Notes under the pieces: model-generated
Told to the model about the DNA's origin: nothing
Databases searched by the model: none
The model's input: the letters and a program-made list of their open reading frames with translations, nothing else
Shown here: positions 27,043 to 36,583 of the stretch, one piece after another
Position numbering within the stretch: the stretch's first letter is position 1
Layout: every line of letters starts with the position of its first letter
Assembly: GCA_026985055.1 (NCBI GenBank)
Contig: JALSQZ010000059.1
Location: 17,668-81,667, forward strand
DNA length: 64,000 nt
Source of the DNA: Sedimenticola sp.
GTDB taxonomy: Bacteria > Pseudomonadota > Gammaproteobacteria > Chromatiales > Chromatiaceae
Direction: 5' to 3'
Translations under genes and position numbers: made by a program

Positions 27043-28302
27043 ATGGCGATCGACAAGCACGAAACACCCATGATTGACCAGCTCGTGGACGGCCCATGGC
27101 CCAGCTTCATCAAGGGCATCCAGCGTCTGCGTGATGAGCATCCCAGTGAGCGTATCAATGGCATGGCAAACGACCTGCTGGGTCAGCTGGAGACATCTTA
27201 CGAGACCCGCAAGGGTTACTGGAAGGGCGGCACCATTTCCGTATTCGGTTATGGCGGCGGCATCATTCCGCGCTTCACCGAGTTAAAGAATGACGATGAC
27301 AGTTCCATGTTCCCGGAAGCGCAGGAATTCCATACCATGCGTATCCAGCCTCCTGGTGGTTTTCATTACACCACGGACATGCTGCGCAAGATCATGGAAA
27401 TCGACGAGAAACACGGTTCTGGCATGATCTGTCTGCATGGTCAGACGGGTAACCTGATGCTGGTTGGCATGGATTCCGATGCCATTCAGCCCTGCTTCGA
27501 TGAAATGAATGCCCTCGGCTGGGATCTCGGTGGAGCCGGCCCCTGCGTGCGCACCGGCATGTCCTGCGTGGGCGCGGCACGTTGCGAGCATTCCAACGCC
27601 GATGAGATGAAGATCAACCGTGTGCTGCTGAACAACTTCCAGGATGACATGCATCGTCCCGCATTGCCTTACAAGTTCAAGTTCAAGGTTTCCGGTTGCG
27701 CCAACGACTGCACCAACTCCATTCAGCGTGCAGACATGGCCATCATCGGCACCTGGCGCGACGACATGAAAGTCAACCAGGAAGAGGTCAAGGCCTTTGT
27801 CGAAAAGAAAGGTCGCAAATATGTTGTTGACAATGTCATCAGCCGTTGCCCCACCAGTTCCCTGTCCCTGAACGACGACGACACCCTCGAAGTGAACAAC
27901 AAGGACTGTGTCCGTTGCATGCACTGCATCAATGTCATGACCAAGGCCCTGTCTGCCGGTGACGACAAGGGCGTAACCATCCTCATCGGTGGCAAGCGTA
28001 CCCTGAAAATCGGCGACCTGTTCGGCACGGTTCTGATTCCCTTCATGAAACTCGATACCGACGAGGATTACGAAAAGCTGGTAGAGCTGGCCGAAGAGTG
28101 CATCGACTTCTTCGCCGAGAATGCCCTGGAGCACGAGCGTACCGGCGAAATGATCGAGCGTATCGGTCTGGCCAATTTCCTCGAAGGCATTGGTGTCGAT
28201 ATCGATCCCAACATGATCAATCATCCTCGTACCAGCAGCTATATCCGTACTGATGGCTGGGATGAAGAAGCCGCCAAGTGGAAAGAAAGAAAGGCTGGCT
28301 GA
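27043..28302 (+). CDS. dsrA: Dissimilatory (reverse-type) sulfite reductase alpha subunit
   Basis: GPCVRTGMSCVGAARCEHSNADEM...FKVSGCANDCTNSIQRAD...NKDCVRCMHCINVM ferredoxin motif. Confidence 0.97.
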   Translation: MAIDKHETPMIDQLVDGPWPSFIKGIQRLRDEHPSERINGMANDLLGQLETSYETRKGYWKGGTISVFGYGGGIIPRFTELKNDDDSSMFPEAQEFHTMRIQPPGGFHYTTDMLRKIMEIDEKHGSGMICLHGQTGNLMLVGMDSDAIQPCFDEMNALGWDLGGAGPCVRTGMSCVGAARCEHSNADEMKINRVLLNNFQDDMHRPALPYKFKFKVSGCANDCTNSIQRADMAIIGTWRDDMKVNQEEVKAFVEKKGRKYVVDNVISRCPTSSLSLNDDDTLEVNNKDCVRCMHCINVMTKALSAGDDKGVTILIGGKRTLKIGDLFGTVLIPFMKLDTDEDYEKLVELAEECIDFFAENALEHERTGEMIERIGLANFLEGIGVDIDPNMINHPRTSSYIRTDGWDEEAAKWKERKAG

Positions 28303-28327
28303 TACCGAAGTTTTTTTGATCCGATCA

Positions 28328-28354
28328 GCAGGCAGCGGGGTGTCCGCTGCCTGC
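28328..28354 (+). other. dsrA-dsrB intergenic stem-loop
   Basis: GCAGGCAGCGG ggtgt CCGCTGCCTGC. Confidence 0.8.
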
Positions 28355-28389
28355 AGTGAACAACACGATTTTCAATTTAGGAGGTTCGC

Positions 28390-29463
28390 ATGTCAGATGC
28401 ACCTGTTATGCCCATAGAGTCTGGAACGCCCGACAGTTTCCAGTATATGCACCCCACACTGCGTAAGAATTATGGTCAGTGGGCCTATCACGATCGTCCC
28501 CGTCCTGGTGTTCTGCATCATGTGTCCAAGTATGGCGATGAGATCTGGACCGTAAAGGCCGCTTCTCCCCGTCAGCTCGATATTCTCACCCTGCGTGAGA
28601 TCTGTGATATTGCCGATGAATTCTGCAAAGGCTATCTGCGTTTCACCATGCGTGGCAACATCGAGTACATGGTAACGGATGAATCCCAGGTCGAGCCGCT
28701 GATCAAGCGTCTCAATGACGCGGGTTATCCGGTTGGTGGTACCGGCAACTCCGTTACCATGATTTCCCATACCCAGGGGTGGCTGCACTGTGATATTCCC
28801 GGAACCGACGCTTCCGGCGTGGTCAAGTCCCTGATGGACGAACTCATCGACGAGTTCGTGGTCGAGGAAATGCCCAACCGCGTGCATATCACCACTTCCT
28901 GCTGCCAGATCAACTGTGGTGGTCAGGGTGATATTGCCATCAACGTCCAGCACACCAAGCCGCCCAAGATCAATCATGATCTGGTAGGTAATGCCTGTGA
29001 GCGTCCTTCCGTTGTGGCGCGTTGTCCGGTGGCGGCGATTCGTCCCGCCATGGTAAACGGCAAGCCCACCCTGGAAGTGGACGAGAAGAAATGCATCTGC
29101 TGCGGCGCCTGTTTCCCTCCCTGTCCTCCCATGCAGATCAACGATCCCGAGCATTCCAAGCTGGCGATATGGGTTGGCGGCAAGCATTCCAATGCGCGTT
29201 CCAAACCCATGTTCCACAAGCTGGTTGCTGCGGGCCTGCCGAACAACGCGCCTCGCTGGCCCGAAGTTGCCAAAGTGGTCAAGCAGATCCTGTCCGCATA
29301 CAAGGAAAACGCCAACGACTATGAGCGTATGGGCGAGTGGGTCGAGCGTATCGGCTGGCAGCGTTTCTTCGAGCTGACCGGTCTGCCGTTCACCAAATAC
29401 CACATCGATAACTGGCGTGGCAGCCGCAACAGCCTGAATCAGTCTGCGCACATTCGCTTCTGA
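28390..29463 (+). CDS. dsrB: Dissimilatory sulfite reductase beta subunit
   Basis: HITTSCCQINCGGQGDIAINVQHTKPPKI...KKCICCGACFPPCPPMQI. Confidence 0.97.
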   Translation: MSDAPVMPIESGTPDSFQYMHPTLRKNYGQWAYHDRPRPGVLHHVSKYGDEIWTVKAASPRQLDILTLREICDIADEFCKGYLRFTMRGNIEYMVTDESQVEPLIKRLNDAGYPVGGTGNSVTMISHTQGWLHCDIPGTDASGVVKSLMDELIDEFVVEEMPNRVHITTSCCQINCGGQGDIAINVQHTKPPKINHDLVGNACERPSVVARCPVAAIRPAMVNGKPTLEVDEKKCICCGACFPPCPPMQINDPEHSKLAIWVGGKHSNARSKPMFHKLVAAGLPNNAPRWPEVAKVVKQILSAYKENANDYERMGEWVERIGWQRFFELTGLPFTKYHIDNWRGSRNSLNQSAHIRF

Positions 29464-29481
29464 TCGGGAGTTGTACAGGTT

Positions 29482-29874
29482 ATGAAATTTTCCATTCAAG
29501 TAAATGAAGGCCCCTATCAGCACCAGGCCTCTGATTCCGCCTATCAGTTTACCAAGGCGGCGTTGGAGAAAGGTCATGAGTGCTTTCGGGTGTTCTTCTA
29601 TCATGACGGCGTACTCAACGGAACCCGCCTGACCACCCCTCCCCAGGACGACCGCAATATCGTCAACAACTGGACGGAGCTTGCGGAAAAATACGATCTG
29701 GATCTGGTGGTATGCGTGGCTGCCGCCCAGCGTCGCGGTATCGTTGACGACGGTGAAGCCGAGCGTAATGGCAAAGACGCCACAAATATTGCGCCCCGGT
29801 TCCGGATTTCCGGGCTTGGACAGCTGGTCGAAGCCGCTATCCAGAGCGACCGTCTGGTTGTGTTCGGCGATTAA
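29482..29874 (+). CDS. dsrE: Sulfurtransferase complex subunit DsrE
   Basis: MKFSIQVNEGPYQHQASDSAYQFTKAALEKGHE...LVVCVAAAQRRGI. Confidence 0.95.
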   Translation: MKFSIQVNEGPYQHQASDSAYQFTKAALEKGHECFRVFFYHDGVLNGTRLTTPPQDDRNIVNNWTELAEKYDLDLVVCVAAAQRRGIVDDGEAERNGKDATNIAPRFRISGLGQLVEAAIQSDRLVVFGD

Positions 29875-29889
29875 CAGGAGGATTGAATT

Positions 29890-30297
29890 ATGTCTGATAC
29901 AAAGAATTTCATGTTCCTCAATCGCCGCGCTCCCTACGGTACCATCTATGCCTGGGAATCCCTGGAAGTGGTGCTCATTGCGGCCGCATTTGAACAGAAT
30001 GTAAGTCTGATGTTTGTGGACGATGGCGTATACGAGCTGACCAAGGGGCAGGATACGGCAGGCATCGGGATGAAGAATTTCTCACCCACCTACCGTACTC
30101 TCGGTGACTACGAAGTCCGTCACATGTATGTGGACAAAGCTTCCCTGGAAGCTCGCGGTCTGACTGCTGATGACCTGGTGGAGGTCGAGTGGGAAGACTG
30201 GGAGACTGAGGAGTCCGTGGACAATATCGTTGAAGTGGTCGATTCTGACCGGGTGGCCGAGCTGCTCGAAGAATCTGACGTCGTATTCAGTTTCTAA
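29890..30297 (+). CDS. dsrF: Sulfurtransferase complex subunit DsrF
   Basis: KNFMFLNRRAPYGTIYAWESLEVVLIAAAFEQNVSLMFVDDGVYEL. Confidence 0.95.
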   Translation: MSDTKNFMFLNRRAPYGTIYAWESLEVVLIAAAFEQNVSLMFVDDGVYELTKGQDTAGIGMKNFSPTYRTLGDYEVRHMYVDKASLEARGLTADDLVEVEWEDWETEESVDNIVEVVDSDRVAELLEESDVVFSF

Positions 30298-30308
30298 GGG
30301 AGAGCGTA

Positions 30309-30617
30309 ATGAGCGATCTGCATACTGTAAACAAGTCGCCGTTCGAGAAAAACTCTTTGGAATCCTGCCTCAGGTTCTCCAAGAGTGGTTCTGCCATTCT
30401 CCTTTATGAAGATGGCGTATACGGCGCGCTCAAAGGCACTGCTGTCGAAAGCATGATCGCATCTGCGGTCGGCGAAAAGAAAGTCTATGTTCTGGGCCCG
30501 GATTTCAAGGCCCGCGGACTGACCGATGATCGCATCATCGACGGTGTGGAAGTAGTGGATTACGCAGGTTTCGTGGACCTGGTTGAAGCTAACGACAAGG
30601 TTCAGGCCTGGGTTTGA
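30309..30617 (+). CDS. dsrH: Sulfurtransferase complex subunit DsrH
   Basis: MSDLHTVNKSPFEKNSLESCLRFSKSGSAILLYEDGVYGAL. Confidence 0.94.
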   Translation: MSDLHTVNKSPFEKNSLESCLRFSKSGSAILLYEDGVYGALKGTAVESMIASAVGEKKVYVLGPDFKARGLTDDRIIDGVEVVDYAGFVDLVEANDKVQAWV

Positions 30618-30664
30618 TCCCGATCCTGAATAGAATTTTTGATTGATTATTAGGAGAAAGAAAC

Positions 30665-30997
30665 ATGCCTATCGAAGTAGATGGTAAGACCCTCGAGACC
30701 GACGAGGAAGGTTATCTGGTAAATCTGAGCGACTGGGTTCCCGGCGTAGCGGAAGTCATGGCCAAGGAAGACGATCTGGAACTGACCCAGGATCACTGGG
30801 ACATTATCAACTTCCTGCGCGAGTACTATGAAGAGTATCAGATCGCTCCTGCGGTGCGCGTACTGACCAAGGCTGTAGGCAAGCGTCTGGGCAAGGAAAA
30901 GGGCAACAGCAAATACCTGTATGGTCTGTTCCCTTATGGTCCCGGCAAACAGGCCTGCCGTTATGCCGGCCTGCCCAAGCCGACCGGCTGCGTTTGA
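30665..30997 (+). CDS. dsrC: DsrC with both C-terminal cysteines
   Basis: ...YLYGLFPYGPGKQACRYAGLPKPTGCV. Confidence 0.97.
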   Translation: MPIEVDGKTLETDEEGYLVNLSDWVPGVAEVMAKEDDLELTQDHWDIINFLREYYEEYQIAPAVRVLTKAVGKRLGKEKGNSKYLYGLFPYGPGKQACRYAGLPKPTGCV

Positions 30998-31014
30998 TCG
31001 CAGACTGAAACGGC

Positions 31015-31040
31015 GGGAAGGCAGTTCCGGCTGCCTTCCC
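31015..31040 (+). other. dsrC-dsrM intergenic stem-loop
   Basis: GGGAAGGCAG ttccgg CTGCCTTCCC, perfect 10-bp stem without U-tract. Confidence 0.85.
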
Positions 31041-31074
31041 GGTTTCCCCGAAATCTGAAAGAGTTTTTCGAAAC

Positions 31075-31800
31075 ATGTCGCTCGCTATCACAGTGTTTTT
31101 CTATCTGGCCACGGTAATTCTGATTGCCGGGCTGGCGTATCGTATCTGGGTTTATGCCAAGGTGCCCGCGCCCCTCAAGATTGCCACGACTCCGGCGCCC
31201 GTGACCAAGGGTGGTGTGGTTTTGCGAATGTTCCGTGAAGTGGCATTTTTCGAAAGTCTCTTCAAGAGCAACAAGTTGTTATGGTTGCTGGGTGTGCTGT
31301 TCCATTTCGGTCTGCTGCTGGTGCTGTTGCGCCACCTGCGCTATTTCATCAATCCCGTGCCTGAGGTGATCGAGATGATTCAGCCTTTTGGCAAGTATGC
31401 TGCATTTGCCATGATCATCGGCTTGCTGGGACTGTGGGCGCGTCGCCTGATTATCGACCGCGTACGCTACATCACATCTCCCTCCGATCACCTGATTTTG
31501 GCGCTGCTGGTTTTGATTGGCATCTCCGGCGCATCCATGACCTTTGTTTCCCATGTGGATATCGTGGGGCTCAAGAATTTCACCATGGGATTGCTGACTT
31601 TTGATCCGAAGCCCTTGCCCTCTGATCCCTTGTTGGCGATACACCTGTTTCTGGTATCGGTGCTGATGATCATCTTCCCCTACAGCAAGTTGCTGCATGG
31701 CGTGGGAGTATTCTTCAGCCCGACGCGCAATCAGGTGGACAACCCCAGGGAAAAACGTCATCTGGCGGACTGGGCGCGCAAGTTCGAAGAAAATTCCTGA
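31075..31800 (+). CDS. dsrM: DsrM, membrane cytochrome b-type subunit (NarI-like)
   Basis: Five TM-like segments; FFESLFKSNKLLWLLGVLFHFGLLLVLLRHLRYF. Confidence 0.93.
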   Translation: MSLAITVFFYLATVILIAGLAYRIWVYAKVPAPLKIATTPAPVTKGGVVLRMFREVAFFESLFKSNKLLWLLGVLFHFGLLLVLLRHLRYFINPVPEVIEMIQPFGKYAAFAMIIGLLGLWARRLIIDRVRYITSPSDHLILALLVLIGISGASMTFVSHVDIVGLKNFTMGLLTFDPKPLPSDPLLAIHLFLVSVLMIIFPYSKLLHGVGVFFSPTRNQVDNPREKRHLADWARKFEENS

Positions 31801-31840
31801 TAACAGTATGGCATTGTTAAAGAGGCGATAGGTCCAGCTC

Positions 31841-33376
31841 ATGGCAAAAGCGAATTTTGAAGTCCCCGAGCTCAAAGAGCATCCAGAAGTTCCGAAGATC
31901 GAGCCCGGTGCAATGGCTCATCTTGAGACTTTCAAGGCGAAACCCGAATTCATGGAAGCATTGGGTTTTCCTGGAGAACTGTCTGACAACTGGCAAGAGC
32001 AGGCGATCGATGCCATGGGCGACATGCTCAAGAAGTATCGTTCCCTGCAGGTTTACATGGATTCCTGCGTGAAGTGTGGCGCCTGTACGGACAAATGCCA
32101 CTACTATCTGGGCACCAAAGACCCCAAAAACATGCCAGTGGCGCGTCAGGATCTGATGCGCAAGGTGTATCGCCGCTACTTCACCTTTGCCGGCAAGTAT
32201 TTTCCCAAGCTGGTGGGTGCGACCGATTTTACCCAGGAAGTCCTGGATGACTGGTACAACTATTACCATCAATGTTCCCAGTGCCGTCGCTGTTCCGTGT
32301 TCTGCCCCTATGGCATCGACACGGCGGAGATTTCCATGGCCGCCCGCGAAATCATGGATAGGATTGGCCTGGGTGACAAGTATTCCAACGAAATCATAGG
32401 CAAGGTTTTCCGTATCGGCAACAACCTTGGCCTGCCAGGTCCCGCCCTGGAAGATACCCTGGAGGGGCTGGAAGAAGACGTTTTCGACGATACCGGAGTG
32501 GAAGTAAAATATCCTCTGGATCAGAAAGGCGTGGATATCCTGCTGGTAACGCCATCTGCGGATTTCTTTGCCGAACCTCATGTCGATGGCCTGATCGGTT
32601 ATGGCAAGGTTTTCCATGAGGCAGGTGTTTCCTGGACCATGAGCAGCAAGGCTTCCGAGGCGGCCAACTTTGGCATGTTCATCGGTTCCTACGAGAATAT
32701 GCGCAAGGTTTCACAGCGGATTCGGGAAGCAGCCCTGGAACTGGGCGTCAAGCGCATCATCTTTGGTGAGTGCGGACACGCCTGGCGGGTCGCGTATGCC
32801 TTCCTCAACACCCTGGCCGGCCCCTGGGATTTTCTCGATCAGAACTATCCCGTTCCGCAGCATATTCTGGAATTCACTCTGGGTGAGCTGGAGAAGGGCA
32901 CCCTGAATATCGACAAGTCCGCCAATGATGACATGGTGTTGACCTTCCATGATTCCTGCAACGTGGCCCGCGCCACGCGCATGGGCGACAAGCCGGGTGG
33001 TCAGTTCGAGATCCCCCGCGCAGTCATCAAGGCGGTTTGCAACAACTATGTGGACATGCCGGAAGATACCATTCGGGAAGCGACTTTCTGCTGCGGTGGC
33101 GGCGGTGGTCTGCTTACCGATGATCTGATGGAACTGCGTGTCAAAGGCGCCAAGCCCCGCATGGAAGCACTGAAAAGCGTTACGGAAGAGTATGGCGTTA
33201 CCCATATGGCGGCCATCTGCGCCATTTGCAAGTCACAGTTTACAAAGGTTATCCCCTACTATGGCTTCGACATGGATCAGATCGTCAGTGTACACCAGCT
33301 GGTTTCCAATGCCCTGATACTGAGCGGGCAGAACAGCGAAGATGAAGATGATGAATCCGAGGAAGACGCAGCCTGA
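31841..33376 (+). CDS. dsrK: DsrK, HdrD-like iron-sulfur protein
   Basis: SCVKCGACTDKCHYY; CSQCRRCSVFCPYGID; CCGGGGGLLTDDLMELR. Confidence 0.96.
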   Translation: MAKANFEVPELKEHPEVPKIEPGAMAHLETFKAKPEFMEALGFPGELSDNWQEQAIDAMGDMLKKYRSLQVYMDSCVKCGACTDKCHYYLGTKDPKNMPVARQDLMRKVYRRYFTFAGKYFPKLVGATDFTQEVLDDWYNYYHQCSQCRRCSVFCPYGIDTAEISMAAREIMDRIGLGDKYSNEIIGKVFRIGNNLGLPGPALEDTLEGLEEDVFDDTGVEVKYPLDQKGVDILLVTPSADFFAEPHVDGLIGYGKVFHEAGVSWTMSSKASEAANFGMFIGSYENMRKVSQRIREAALELGVKRIIFGECGHAWRVAYAFLNTLAGPWDFLDQNYPVPQHILEFTLGELEKGTLNIDKSANDDMVLTFHDSCNVARATRMGDKPGGQFEIPRAVIKAVCNNYVDMPEDTIREATFCCGGGGGLLTDDLMELRVKGAKPRMEALKSVTEEYGVTHMAAICAICKSQFTKVIPYYGFDMDQIVSVHQLVSNALILSGQNSEDEDDESEEDAA

Positions 33377-33447
33377 GGCAAGCGTCTTTCACAACAAGAT
33401 AATCCTCCCGTAAAGGGCAACAGTTTTAACTGGTTTGGAGAGTGACA

Positions 33448-35397
33448 ATGGCAACTCCTAGTGATGAAATGACTAAGAACATTACCTGGCGTCGGTTTGA
33501 AGATGGACAGAACAAGTGGGACGACTGGACCGATGACATCTTCAACTATGACACTTCACACAAATGCCCGACGTATGTGCATGAGACGCCTCCCTGCCAG
33601 GGCAGCTGTCCTTCAGGCCATGATGTGCGTGGCTGGTTGTCCATCGTGCGTGGCATAGAAAAGCCCAGCGGTGAGATGAGCAAGGAAGAATATGCTTTCT
33701 ATCGCGCCACCGAATCAAATCCTTTCCCTTCCATGATGGGAAGGGTATGTCCGGCGCCCTGTCAGGACGGTTGCAACCGTAATGCGGTAGAGGATTTTGT
33801 AGGCATCAATTCCATCGAGCAGTACATCGGTGACAAGGGTCTGGAAAATGGCTTCAAGTTCGAGGCCGGCAAGGATACCGGAAAAAAGGTTGCCATTATC
33901 GGTGGCGGGCCTGGCGGCATGGCCGCTGCCTATCAGCTGCGTCGCATGGGACATGGGGTTACCGTGTTCGAGGCTCAGCCCGAACTGGGCGGCATGATGC
34001 GTTACGGCATACCCAACTATCGCGTGCCCCGCGACAAGCTGGCCGCGGAAAACCAGCGCATTGTTGACATGGGCGTGGACGTCAAACTCAATACCCGTGT
34101 GGGCAAGGACGTCAGCGTCGAGCAGCTGGAAAAGGATTATGACGCAATCATCTGGGCGGTAGGCTGCTGGACGGGACGTGCCCTGCCCGTAGATGGCTGG
34201 GAAGGTACTCCGAACTGTGTTACCGGCGTCGCCTTCCTCAAGGCTTTCAATGAAGGTCGCATGAAGGTTACCGGCAAAAAGCTCGTGTGTGTTGGTGGTG
34301 GTGACACTTCCATCGACGTGGTATCGGTTGCCCGCCGTATCGGCACCAATCCTGAAATGAGCGGCAATCCGGAAGATGTCGTAAATGACGACAGTGTGGA
34401 TCACGATGAAAGTCTGGTCAACGGTCGGGCGCCTGTGGATGCTACCCTGACCTCTCTGTTTACCAAGGAAAACATGATGGCGGCCGAACACGAGATTCAT
34501 GACGCCATTCAGGAAGGCGTAACCATTCTCGACGGTGTCATGCCCCTGGAGGTTCTCAAGGGTGACGACGGACGTGCCACCGGACTGAAGGTCTGTGACT
34601 GCACCATGGATGGCATGACTCCGGTTCCCGTCGAAGGCACGGAGCGCGTGCTGGAAGCCGACATCATCGTCGCGGCCATTGGTCAGGGCGGTGACCTGTC
34701 CGGGCTGGAAGATTTCGACAATGGTCGTGGCCTCATGGATACCACCAACAATTATCAGCTCAAGGACAAGCCCAATCATTTCGCTATTGGCGACATTGTG
34801 CGTCCGCATCTGTTGACCACCGCCATCGGTCAGGCATGGGTGGCAGCCGAATCCGTTGACGAGTTCATGAAGGGCGAGGATATCAAGAAGCGTCCCAAGG
34901 TCGATGTACATCATTTCGACCTGTTGGAGAAACTTCATGAAACTGGCCTGGATCCCGAAGAGTTCGATCCCAATGCTGGCGATCAGCGCGGTACGTCTTT
35001 CGCCAACTATGCGGTACACAACTATGAAGATCGCTCCTTTGCCGAGATTATCTCCGCAGACGAGTTGTTCCTTGGACATTTTGAAGTCACCCCACGCCAC
35101 AAGCGTCCGGAAGACGTGCCCAGCGCGGATGAGGTGCTTGGACACTTCAAGGAGCGTATGCAGGGCCTGGATGACGAAACCGCGCAACAGGAAGCGGATC
35201 GTTGCATGAGCTGCGGTCTGTGCTTCGAGTGCGACAACTGTGTCATCTACTGTCCCCAGGATGCGGTATATCGCGTGCCCAGGGATCAGGCAACCACCGG
35301 TCGTTATGTCGCCACCGACTACGCGCGTTGCGTGGGGTGCCACATTTGTTCCGACGTATGTCCTACTGGCTACATCAAGATGGGTCTTGGTGAGTAA
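33448..35397 (+). CDS. dsrL: DsrL, NAD(P)H:acceptor oxidoreductase-type iron-sulfur flavoprotein
   Basis: KVAIIGGGPGGMAAAYQLRRMGHGVTVFEAQ...CMSCGLCFECDNCVIYCPQDAV...RCVGCHICSDVCPTGYI. Confidence 0.96.
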   Translation: MATPSDEMTKNITWRRFEDGQNKWDDWTDDIFNYDTSHKCPTYVHETPPCQGSCPSGHDVRGWLSIVRGIEKPSGEMSKEEYAFYRATESNPFPSMMGRVCPAPCQDGCNRNAVEDFVGINSIEQYIGDKGLENGFKFEAGKDTGKKVAIIGGGPGGMAAAYQLRRMGHGVTVFEAQPELGGMMRYGIPNYRVPRDKLAAENQRIVDMGVDVKLNTRVGKDVSVEQLEKDYDAIIWAVGCWTGRALPVDGWEGTPNCVTGVAFLKAFNEGRMKVTGKKLVCVGGGDTSIDVVSVARRIGTNPEMSGNPEDVVNDDSVDHDESLVNGRAPVDATLTSLFTKENMMAAEHEIHDAIQEGVTILDGVMPLEVLKGDDGRATGLKVCDCTMDGMTPVPVEGTERVLEADIIVAAIGQGGDLSGLEDFDNGRGLMDTTNNYQLKDKPNHFAIGDIVRPHLLTTAIGQAWVAAESVDEFMKGEDIKKRPKVDVHHFDLLEKLHETGLDPEEFDPNAGDQRGTSFANYAVHNYEDRSFAEIISADELFLGHFEVTPRHKRPEDVPSADEVLGHFKERMQGLDDETAQQEADRCMSCGLCFECDNCVIYCPQDAVYRVPRDQATTGRYVATDYARCVGCHICSDVCPTGYIKMGLGE

Positions 35398-35419
35398 ACA
35401 GGATTCAGAGGCTTATTCC

Positions 35420-35797
35420 ATGACTCGCATTCGCAGCATGTTGCTTCTGGCAATGACATTGTCCGGGCTGTCCGGCCTGGGCAATGTGTATGCCGCAGAA
35501 GCCGTAGAAGGTTCGGCCAAGTTCGAAAAACTTGATCAGTGCGTGGAACCCACGTCTGTCATGCGCCGCAATCACTTTGAGTTCATCAAGCATCAGCGTA
35601 ACCTGACCGTGCATCAGGGGATTCGCGGCAGCAAACACAGTCTTGCCGGCTGCGTGGACTGCCATGCGCGCAAGGACACAGAGGGAAACTTCGTCCCGGT
35701 GAATGCGGAAGGACAGTTCTGCGATGCTTGTCATGACTATGCTGCTGTGAGTCCGGATTGTTTCAGCTGCCACAGCACCGTACCCGGGGAGAAATGA
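35420..35797 (+). CDS. dsrJ: DsrJ triheme cytochrome c
   Basis: Signal peptide; CVDCH, CDACH, CFSCH heme motifs. Confidence 0.95.
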   Translation: MTRIRSMLLLAMTLSGLSGLGNVYAAEAVEGSAKFEKLDQCVEPTSVMRRNHFEFIKHQRNLTVHQGIRGSKHSLAGCVDCHARKDTEGNFVPVNAEGQFCDACHDYAAVSPDCFSCHSTVPGEK

Positions 35798-36561
35798 GTA
35801 TGTCCAAAGTCGAACAGCAAGGGCGTCGCGAATTTCTGAAAGGCACCGCCGCAACGGCAGCGATCAGTATTGCGCCGGGTGTCATGCTGCATTCCCTGAC
35901 GGCAGATGCCGCGCCTCGTACTGAAGCGGTTACAGACAAGGTGCGCTGGGGCATGCTTATCGATGCCAACAAATGCGCCGATGGCTGTACGGATTGTGTT
36001 TCCGCCTGTGACAAGGAAAACGGGCTGGATCTGGTGAACATGCCGGAAGGCGCGGATGAAAGCCTGTGGGAACGCCAACGTCCCCGCTGGATTCGTCAGG
36101 TAAGCCTGAAAGACAATCTGTCAGGAAAAATCACCCATCTCCCCATGATGTGTCAGCATTGCGAAAAGCCGCCTTGTGTGGACGTATGCCCCACCGGCGC
36201 TTCTTTCCGGCGTGCCGACGGTATTGTCATGGTGGACCGGCATATCTGCATTGGCTGTCGCTATTGCATGATGGCCTGCCCGTACAAGGCGCGTTCTTTC
36301 ATTCATGCGGAAGTGGCGGAAAAGCTGACGCATACACCCCGGGGTAAAGGTTGTGTAGAGAGCTGCAATCTGTGTGTGCACCGCCTGGACAATGGCCAGA
36401 CCACGACGGCCTGCCAGGATGCATGCCAGCATCAGGCTATCGTGTTTGGTGATTTGAATGACCCTGAAAGCGCAGTATCCCAGGCGCTGAAGAAATATCC
36501 CAGTGTGCAGATCCGTGCGGATCTGAAATTGAACACCGGCGTACGCTACAGCAATATTTGA
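35794..36561 (+). CDS. dsrO: DsrO periplasmic iron-sulfur protein with TAT signal
   Basis: GRREFLKGTAATAA twin-arginine; multiple CxxCxxC ferredoxin motifs; ATGA overlap with dsrJ. Confidence 0.95.
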   Translation: MSMSKVEQQGRREFLKGTAATAAISIAPGVMLHSLTADAAPRTEAVTDKVRWGMLIDANKCADGCTDCVSACDKENGLDLVNMPEGADESLWERQRPRWIRQVSLKDNLSGKITHLPMMCQHCEKPPCVDVCPTGASFRRADGIVMVDRHICIGCRYCMMACPYKARSFIHAEVAEKLTHTPRGKGCVESCNLCVHRLDNGQTTTACQDACQHQAIVFGDLNDPESAVSQALKKYPSVQIRADLKLNTGVRYSNI

Positions 36562-36583
36562 TTTGATTTAGGTGGGTGAAGTA

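Noticed and set aside
28393-29604. 403-aa ORF antisense to dsrB
   Set aside because: Shadow of dsrB; no motif support.
33715-35343. 542-aa ORF antisense to dsrL
   Set aside because: dsrL on + is unmistakable; the antisense ORF has no recognisable motif and follows from codon bias.
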